Assembly (NCBI GenBank): GCA_018432645.1
Contig: JAHDSP010000366.1
Location: 1 to 8,288 of the forward strand
Length of the DNA: 8,288 bases
Reading direction: 5' to 3'
Origin: Bacteroidales bacterium
GTDB lineage: Bacteria > Bacteroidota > Bacteroidia > Bacteroidales > DTU049
Part shown: positions 1-4,816 of the stretch, one piece after another
Layout of the letters: every line of letters starts with the position of its first letter
Position numbering within the stretch: the first letter of the stretch is position 1
The notes under the pieces: generated by a model
The model's input: the letters and a program-made list of their open reading frames with translations, nothing else
What the model was told of the DNA's origin: nothing
The model's database searches: none
Translations under genes and position numbers: made by a program

Positions 1-566
1 AATTTTGTTATGGTTTCTAAATCTTCTACCATTGTAATCATTCTTTCGATAGTAAAAGAAGAACGTTGGAGATATTTCATATTAACGTCAGGATCTGCTA
101 CTGCACCATCGATGAGTGTATCTACATAGCCTTGTAGTGTAGTTAATGGAGTTTTTAACTCATGAGAAACATTTGCTAAAAAATCTTTACGAAAATTTTC
201 TAATTCTTTTAAAGTAGCAATTTCTACATTTTTAAGTTCTATCCACCTTTCTACATCTTGCTGTACACGATTTAAAACATCACCTTTCACCCACTCTTGA
301 ATAGGTTGTTTATCATTGCCCAGACGTTTAGTTGCTATATTTTTATATATTAATCTTATTTTATCATAAATAAACCTGACGATTAATTTTTTAAATAAAA
401 AATAAATACCTATAATTTCAGAAATTAAAATGATAATCCAAATGCCCAAAGACAAATCTATGAAATAAAATAATAAGCAATTAATTATCAATGTAAGAAA
501 AGTTATTAAAGTGAAAACCCAAGACAAATTTTCGGGATTTCCAGTATTTAAGAAATTTTTAAACAT
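1..566 (-). CDS. PhoR-like sensor histidine kinase, 3' part missing (runs off left edge)
   Basis: Translating the minus strand from the ATG at 566-564 gives 188 codons without a stop, continuing past the window start. Two hydrophobic segments (about residues 16-36 and 41-58) are separated by only a few residues, so the kinase is anchored in the inner membrane with almost no periplasmic sensor domain. A cytoplasmic linker follows, then a HisKA dimerisation domain with the H-box FLANVSHELKTPLT; His135 is the predicted autophosphorylation site. The catalytic ATPase domain (N, G1, G2 boxes) would lie outside the window. The start codon immediately follows the response-regulator stop (TAAATG, no gap), so the two are co-transcribed and probably translationally coupled. 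The architecture and partner suggest PhoR, which also lacks a large periplasmic domain, but other OmpR-class kinases cannot be excluded, so I give no symbol. Confidence 0.93.
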   Translation of the reverse strand, partial: MFKNFLNTGNPENLSWVFTLITFLTLIINCLLFYFIDLSLGIWIIILISEIIGIYFLFKKLIVRFIYDKIRLIYKNIATKRLGNDKQPIQEWVKGDVLNRVQQDVERWIELKNVEIATLKELENFRKDFLANVSHELKTPLTTLQGYVDTLIDGAVADPDVNMKYLQRSSFTIERMITMVEDLETITK

Positions 567-1235
567 TTATGCGTTTATTTTATAACCTACACCTTTAATA
601 GTTTGAATTAAATCATTACCTAATTTTTCTCTAAGTTTTCGTATATGCACATCAATAGTACGTTCTCCCACATAGATATCATTGCCCCACACTTTATCTA
701 GAAGTTCATCACGAGTATAAACTCTACCTGGATGTTTGGCTAACTCATATAAAAGTTCAAATTCTTTTCTAGGCAAAACAAGAGGATTACCATCATTTAG
801 CACTTCAAATCTTTCAGGATTTATAGTAATATTTTTAATTTCAATCAGATTATTCAGATCTTTATCATTATTTATTCTGCGTTCTATAGAATGAATTTTG
901 CTAATAAATACACGTGGTTTTATAGGTTTTGCTATGTAATCATCTCCACCTGCTTCTAGAGCAGCTATTTGAGTGAAATCTTCACTACGTGCAGTTAAAA
1001 ATATGATATAAGGATGATAATTTTTAAATTGCTCTCGTATTTGCCTACAGGTCTCTATACCATCCATATCTGGCATCATAATATCTAATACTATAATTTC
1101 AGGATTATGTTTGTTTACAATTTCTAATGCTTTTATGCCACTACGTGCTTTTAATACTTTATATCCTTCTTTTGAGAGATTATAACTCAAAAATTCAATT
1201 ATATCTTCTTCGTCATCTACAATTAAAATTTGCAT
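567..1235 (-). CDS. OmpR/PhoB-family response regulator
   Basis: A 222-residue two-domain transcription factor. Receiver domain (about 1-118): acidic pocket D7/D8, phospho-acceptor D51 in VLDIMMPDMDG, T81 in FLTAR, and K103 in IAKP. A winged-helix DNA-binding domain (about 130-222) follows, with the OmpR-type signatures LPRKEFELL, TRDELLDKVWG, RTIDVHIRKLREKLG and IKGVGYKI. Phosphorylation by the adjacent kinase should drive dimerisation and binding to direct-repeat operators. I chose the ATG at 1235 because MQILIVDDEED is the normal start of this family; the frame can be extended 5 codons to a TTG at 1250, but that TTG lies inside a good TAnnTTTG promoter element. It is the first gene of a two-gene unit with the kinase. 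Similarity to PhoB and the PhoR-like partner make phosphate response the best guess, not a proof. Confidence 0.95.
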   Translation of the reverse strand: MQILIVDDEEDIIEFLSYNLSKEGYKVLKARSGIKALEIVNKHNPEIIVLDIMMPDMDGIETCRQIREQFKNYHPYIIFLTARSEDFTQIAALEAGGDDYIAKPIKPRVFISKIHSIERRINNDKDLNNLIEIKNITINPERFEVLNDGNPLVLPRKEFELLYELAKHPGRVYTRDELLDKVWGNDIYVGERTIDVHIRKLREKLGNDLIQTIKGVGYKINA

Positions 1236-1247
1236 AATTATTTTTTT

Positions 1248-1255
1248 CAAAATTA
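1248..1255 (-). promoter_or_regulatory. Candidate Bacteroidota -7 promoter element (TAATTTTG)
   Basis: On the minus strand this reads TAATTTTG, an exact match to the Bacteroidota -7 consensus TAnnTTTG, 12 nt upstream of the response-regulator ATG. I see no convincing -33 TTG at the usual spacing. If real, the leader would be only a few nucleotides long. Confidence 0.4.
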
Positions 1256-1356
1256 ATAATTTAATTACTATTTTGCTAAAATTAATAGTAATATAATATG
1301 AATTTAAAGATTTATTAATATTGTATTATTTTTATTGTAAGAATCACTGATTTTTA

Positions 1357-1413
1357 TTAGTGATGAGTGATAAGTGATAAAGTTGATTAGTTGATTAGTT
1401 AAATAGTTGATGA
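1357..1413. repeat. Short-period direct repeat patch (GTGAT/GATTAGTT type)
   Basis: Overlapping copies of TGATGAGTGATAAGTGATAA are followed by GTTGATTAGTTGATTAGTT. The 12-mer GTGATAAGTGAT (1367-1378) and the 14-mer GTTGATTAGTTGAT (1382-1395) both recur at 7969-8003 in the other long spacer. The pattern looks like a dispersed intergenic repeat rather than coding sequence; its function is unknown. Confidence 0.65.
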
Positions 1414-1610
1414 ATTTAAAAGTTTAAGCAAATAGATAAGACTATTTTAAACTATAATAAACCAATTTTAAATTATTATTCTTAATTATTTTTTTGGTTC
1501 TATAACGTTTTGTATAAGTAAAGATTAAAATAAGATTAATTTTGTAAAAATAAATTTGTTAGTATTGGTTTATTTATTATTGTACAGTTAAATATTAAAC
1601 AATAAATAAT

Positions 1611-1643
1611 AAGAGGGAGCGAATTTGTAATTCGCCCCCTCTT
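1611..1643 (-). terminator. Rho-independent terminator-like hairpin after the beta-helix gene
   Basis: The two 15-nt arms at 1611-1625 and 1629-1643 are complementary apart from one A/C mismatch (1618/1636), with a TGT loop. The stem has a GC-rich core in otherwise AT-rich DNA. It lies 23 bp beyond the stop codon of the minus-strand gene and is followed on that strand by T-rich sequence (TTATTATTTATTG), as expected for an intrinsic terminator. On the plus strand the following sequence (TTGTTGTAAT) is less suitable. It could also be a copy of a dispersed palindromic repeat recruited as a terminator. Confidence 0.75.
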
Positions 1644-1666
1644 TGTTGTAATAAAAATAAAAGGAA

Positions 1667-3250
1667 TTATAGTTTTATGAAGGATTTTTGTAAGAAATCA
1701 TTACTATTGATAATTCTAATGATATAAGTGCCTGATGGCATGCTAGCTGTGTTGATAATTAAATCATTATTAATATCAAATAATACTTCATTATAAAAGA
1801 TTCGCCCCATAATATCTAATATTTGTACTGATGCTTTATCAACGTTACTCTGAAAATGAATATTTAAAATATCATTTACAGGATTAGGATATAGAGATAT
1901 ATAAATACCTGAAAAATCATTTTCGTTAATTCCTACAAAACCAGAATTACTTAATAATGGACTGGTGCTTTGTAGTCTAAAATCTGGATTAGAATAATTA
2001 TAAGGATCTCTTATTAGCAGAGGAGCATAGGAACTAAGAGTATCATTATTAAATGAAGTAGTTAAAAACCAAGAGCGAATGTCGAAAGTTGATCCACTAG
2101 CAGTGTTGAAATAGTTCCCAGCCATAGCAGCCATAGTAACATATTTGATGTTTAGAATGCTATTGTTTGCATTGGATTCGCATGCAGACCCATCAATCAT
2201 CAATCCATCTTGCCAACCTATAAAAATAGAATTGTATATGTCAATGCCAGTATTTCTGCGAAGATGCATTGCACGTTTGTAATTGCTGTTGATTGTAGTA
2301 GAAGCATCTTTTTTAGGACCGAAAATAGATACATTTGAAAAAACAGCTGAAGTTTGAGGTGTATTAGTAGAACCGCTAGCGTCATTATCACTTTCGAAAG
2401 CATTAGAGCCACTCACGTCTGCTATATTGGGTTCACGTAGTGCTACTGCATATTGTATCATACCAGAAAATCCATAATCTGTATCAAAATCATCATCCCA
2501 GGTACCAAGAGTAATTAAATGTTTAGCATTCACACAACCACCAAACCATTCATAAGCATCATCACCACTATATGATACCTGTACATAGTCAATAATGGTA
2601 TTTTTACCAACACCACCCATGGTTAACCCATTGATTTCTTTATCAGGTTGGAATGGAACACCAGGGAATTCTATTCTTAAATATTTTAAAATACCACTAT
2701 TATCATTATCATTTGTACCACCGTAATAACTACGTGGTCCACCTTCTATCTGAGCTTCACCACCTGGCACATTTATTTTTGCATTGCCGCAGATTATCAC
2801 TCCACCCCAATCTCCATAATTTCGAGAGCCAGCAGACTGATTAGATGTAAATACTATTGGTTCACTAGCAGTACCTTGAGCTATTAATTTAGCACCACGT
2901 TCTATAATTAAAGTGCCTTTGCTGTTTTTGTCACCACGAATAATAGTGCCAGGTTGTATAGTTAGAGTAACACCATCTACTACATATACAAATCCTTGTA
3001 ATAAATAAACTTTGTCATTAGTCCAAGTTGTATTACTAGTAATTTCACCACTAATAGTTTGCGTAGTAACTGGATAATTAGTGTTTTGAGGATCCCAATT
3101 AGCCCAGCCACTTGTCCAATCATCTTGATCATTGAAAGCTCCTCTATAACTTACTTGATCGAAAAAAGGATCATTAATACTTGGTTGAGAATAACTAACT
3201 AATGGTATTAAAATGACCATTAAAAATGGGATAATACTTGTTCTTTTCAT
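1667..3250 (-). CDS. Secreted right-handed beta-helix-like protein with T9SS type A sorting domain
   Basis: A 527-residue exported protein. A signal peptide (MKRTSIIPFL...VSYSQ, cleavage near residue 22) precedes a conserved-looking N-terminal stretch rich in aromatic residues (WTSGWANWDPQNTNYP, 45-60). Then comes a body of short beta-strand repeats of parallel beta-helix type (about 80-400), including the clusters GTIIRGDKNSKGTLIIERGA and WGGVIICGNAKINV. Acidic patches (GDDAYEW 229-235, WDDDFDTDYG 251-260, ESDND 286-290) could bind metal ions. The C-terminus (about 452-527) is a classic T9SS sorting domain: LYPNPVNDILNI, ILDIMGRIFY, MPSGTYIIRI, ending FIKL. The protein should therefore cross the outer membrane via T9SS and be surface-anchored or released. 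I chose the ATG at 3250 because it starts the signal peptide; an in-frame ATG at 3295 would add 15 polar residues. No enzymatic function is assigned. It lies downstream of the receptor in the same orientation, suggesting a shared uptake role. Confidence 0.9.
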   Translation of the reverse strand: MKRTSIIPFLMVILIPLVSYSQPSINDPFFDQVSYRGAFNDQDDWTSGWANWDPQNTNYPVTTQTISGEITSNTTWTNDKVYLLQGFVYVVDGVTLTIQPGTIIRGDKNSKGTLIIERGAKLIAQGTASEPIVFTSNQSAGSRNYGDWGGVIICGNAKINVPGGEAQIEGGPRSYYGGTNDNDNSGILKYLRIEFPGVPFQPDKEINGLTMGGVGKNTIIDYVQVSYSGDDAYEWFGGCVNAKHLITLGTWDDDFDTDYGFSGMIQYAVALREPNIADVSGSNAFESDNDASGSTNTPQTSAVFSNVSIFGPKKDASTTINSNYKRAMHLRRNTGIDIYNSIFIGWQDGLMIDGSACESNANNSILNIKYVTMAAMAGNYFNTASGSTFDIRSWFLTTSFNNDTLSSYAPLLIRDPYNYSNPDFRLQSTSPLLSNSGFVGINENDFSGIYISLYPNPVNDILNIHFQSNVDKASVQILDIMGRIFYNEVLFDINNDLIINTASMPSGTYIIRIINSNDFLQKSFIKL

Positions 3251-3416
3251 AATTTTTATTTTTTGTTGTTTCTGTATTGCAAAATTGCAATTCATATATT
3301 ATTCAATTATTAAATCAATTATAAAATTTTATTAATAAATGTTAACTAAATTTTAAAATAAATAGATGTATAGATTTAAAATGTTTTATAAAAAATTGTG
3401 AGGAGATGGATTAAGA

Positions 3417-3457
3417 AGCTGTGATATGACCTGTTGGAAACAGGTCATATCACAGCT
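3417..3457. repeat. Perfect 19-bp inverted repeat with 3-nt loop
   Basis: The arm AGCTGTGATATGACCTGTT (3417-3435) is exactly complementary to 3439-3457, with loop GGA. Neither strand has a clean U-tract directly after it: the plus strand continues AAAAATATTTTTA, the minus strand TCTTAATCC. A terminator role is therefore possible but weak. It lies 71 bp before the transposase start and 167 bp before the beta-helix start. Possible roles are a dispersed palindromic repeat, a part of the insertion element, or a structured leader of the beta-helix mRNA. Confidence 0.85.
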
Positions 3458-3503
3458 AAAAATATTTTTATGAAATATATATGATTTTTGATTAAAATAT
3501 TTA

Positions 3504-3511
3504 TATATTTG
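3504..3511 (+). promoter_or_regulatory. Candidate Bacteroidota -7 element for the transposase (TATATTTG)
   Basis: TATATTTG matches TAnnTTTG exactly and lies 16 nt before the ATG at 3528, followed by an A-rich leader (CAAAAAAATAAAAATT). A TTG at 3488-3490 is only 13 nt upstream, shorter than the usual -33/-7 spacing. A functional promoter is plausible but not certain. Confidence 0.4.
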
Positions 3512-3527
3512 CAAAAAAATAAAAATT

Positions 3528-4535
3528 ATGGATAAAATATTCGAAGAAGAAATAGATGTCTTTGCCCTGACTAAAGAAGAAGCACGCAGGTATTACGACA
3601 ATTTATATAATAAAATCAAAAATGAAGGCAAAGACATTGTCGATTATCAAGAGCAAAAAGCCATGTCTACAGGCATACTTTGTCCAGACTGCAATAGCAG
3701 TCATGTAATCAAAAATGGCTTGCAAAATGGAGTGCAAAACTACATGTGTAAAAATTGTAATAGACAATTTCGTGTTACAACTGGAACTTTTATGTATGGC
3801 ATTCACCACAGAGATAAAATGCTAGAATATATCAAATGCATGTCAGCAGGAATGACTTTGAGAGAATGTGCTAGAAATGTAGGAATATGCTTGCAAACAA
3901 GTTTCTTTTGGAGACATAGAATTTTAAGTGCTTTACAATCGTTTGAAGACAATGTTAATTTCTTTGGCGTAGTAGAATTAGAGGAGCTTCTAATGAATTA
4001 CTCAGAAAAAGGTAAAAAGAAACGAGGCAAGCAAGATATAAAAAAACTAAAGAAAAAGAAGCCAACCAAAGTAGCAGTATTGGCAGCTACAGATAGAAGT
4101 GGAAATATATTGTTCAAAAAGTTAGAAGAAAATAGTGTCCAAGCAGAGCATATATCAGATTTTTTAAAATCACGAATATCAAAAGATTCAGTGGTATGCG
4201 GCAGTAATAAAAAAGCTTTCAAAACAGTTAATGCAGAGCATATTAAACACAAAGAAATAACTGATAAAAACAAGATGAAAGGAGGTATATATGGTGTATC
4301 AACTGTCCATAAGAAGATAACAGCTTTTGTTGGTTGGATATATTATAAGTTTCGTGGAGTTGCAACGAAGTATTTGACAAACTACATTATGTGGTTTGTG
4401 GTTAAGGGGAAGTATCTGGCGGATAAGATTATAGAAGATACGGGAAGGTTGTTGAATTTGGCAGCATCGGATAGACGGGCTTGGGAGCGGTACAGTGATT
4501 TGATGTCAAAAACATATTTATTCTATAACATCTAA
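3528..4535 (+). CDS. IS1595-like transposase with apparently degenerate catalytic site
   Basis: A 335-residue protein with an intact frame. The N-terminal zinc ribbon has C52, C55, C74 and C77 (CPDC, CKNC) and is followed by a helix-turn-helix-like stretch (about 95-135, GMTLRECARNVGICLQTSFFWRHRIL), as in the IS1595/ISXO2 group. The DDE-fold domain (about 145-290) ends with the typical YYKFRGVATKYLTNYIMWF. Compared from memory with active relatives, the catalytic positions look altered: GVVELEE has E152 where VEaDE has Asp, VVCGSNKK has S226 where the second Asp sits, and H261 (STVHKK) replaces the usual Asn of the INSyH motif. It may be inactive or repurposed. The A-rich ATG start needs no Shine-Dalgarno. 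No convincing terminal inverted repeats or target duplications flank it. It lies opposite to the surrounding genes, between the receptor and beta-helix genes. The family call is firm; the inactivity is inferred. Confidence 0.88.
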   Translation: MDKIFEEEIDVFALTKEEARRYYDNLYNKIKNEGKDIVDYQEQKAMSTGILCPDCNSSHVIKNGLQNGVQNYMCKNCNRQFRVTTGTFMYGIHHRDKMLEYIKCMSAGMTLRECARNVGICLQTSFFWRHRILSALQSFEDNVNFFGVVELEELLMNYSEKGKKKRGKQDIKKLKKKKPTKVAVLAATDRSGNILFKKLEENSVQAEHISDFLKSRISKDSVVCGSNKKAFKTVNAEHIKHKEITDKNKMKGGIYGVSTVHKKITAFVGWIYYKFRGVATKYLTNYIMWFVVKGKYLADKIIEDTGRLLNLAASDRRAWERYSDLMSKTYLFYNI

Positions 4536-4816
4536 ATATTATTTATAAAATTACCTCCTCTCTCCACACCTTAACTTTATATTAAATTAATTCTATTTAA
4601 TAAGCTTTTTTAACTCTTTTCTTAAATAATAATATTTTGTTTATATCTATTTATAAAATTTTTATAAAAAAATTAACAAGTTATAATTTAATGTTTAGTC
4701 TTTTGTAATCTAACAAATTAAAAATTTCAACTTTCATTTTTCTTTTTTCAGATAGCACAAAAGTAATCAGATTATAGAATGAATATAAAAATTTTATGCC
4801 GATTTTTTTAAGGAGA
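4536..4816. other. Convergent spacer between transposase and receptor gene ends
   Basis: This 281-bp, extremely AT-rich spacer lies between two convergent stop codons. It has no credible gene and no GC-rich terminator. An AT-only perfect 8-bp palindrome with one central base (4651-4667, TTATAAAA-T-TTTTATAA) might serve as a weak bidirectional terminator, but such palindromes are expected in this base composition. A pyrimidine-rich patch CCTCCTCTCTCCACACC (4554-4570) stands out and could be a decayed insertion-element end. Confidence 0.4.

Larger units (their letters stand above)
1236..1666. other. Intergenic spacer, about 430 bp
   Basis: This spacer lies between the response regulator and the end of the beta-helix gene. 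It is very AT-rich and I find no credible coding frame in it. It holds a candidate promoter at its left end, a patch of short GTGATAAGTGAT/GTTGATTAGTTGAT repeats (1357-1413), a small inverted repeat (ATCACT at 1343-1348 with AGTGAT at 1359-1364), and a strong terminator-like hairpin at its right end. The terminator and the spacer length argue that the regulator/kinase pair is transcribed separately from the beta-helix gene. Confidence 0.6.
3251..3527. other. Divergent spacer between beta-helix and transposase genes
   Basis: This 277-bp AT-rich spacer separates two divergently read genes and must hold the current promoters of both. It contains a degenerate promoter motif for the beta-helix gene (CAATTTTG on the minus strand at 3287-3280, one mismatch to TAnnTTTG, 29 nt before the ATG), a perfect long hairpin (3417-3457), and the transposase promoter candidate. 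I see no small gene. Confidence 0.5.

Noticed and set aside
2218..2412. Small minus-strand frame inside the beta-helix gene
   Set aside because: It overlaps a convincing full-length gene in another frame, has no recognisable domain and no promoter of its own.
2653..2844. Small plus-strand frame opposite the beta-helix gene, rich in His, Tyr and Leu
   Set aside because: It is an antisense shadow of Asn/Gly-rich codons of the beta-helix protein and has no start signals.
3603..4273. Two minus-strand frames opposite the transposase (3603-3809 and 3998-4273)
   Set aside because: Hydrophobic and Phe-rich translations arise from the complement of Lys-rich coding sequence; there is no family resemblance.
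3399..4569. GTGAGGAGATGG (3399-3410) and the reverse complement of CTCCTCTCTCCACAC (4555-4569) as terminal inverted repeats of the insertion element
   Set aside because: The resemblance needs shifts and mismatches, is purine-rich low complexity, and no flanking target-site duplication is visible.
4651..4667. AT-only perfect palindrome as a terminator
   Set aside because: It has no GC pairs, and such palindromes are expected in this very AT-rich spacer; kept only as a remark.
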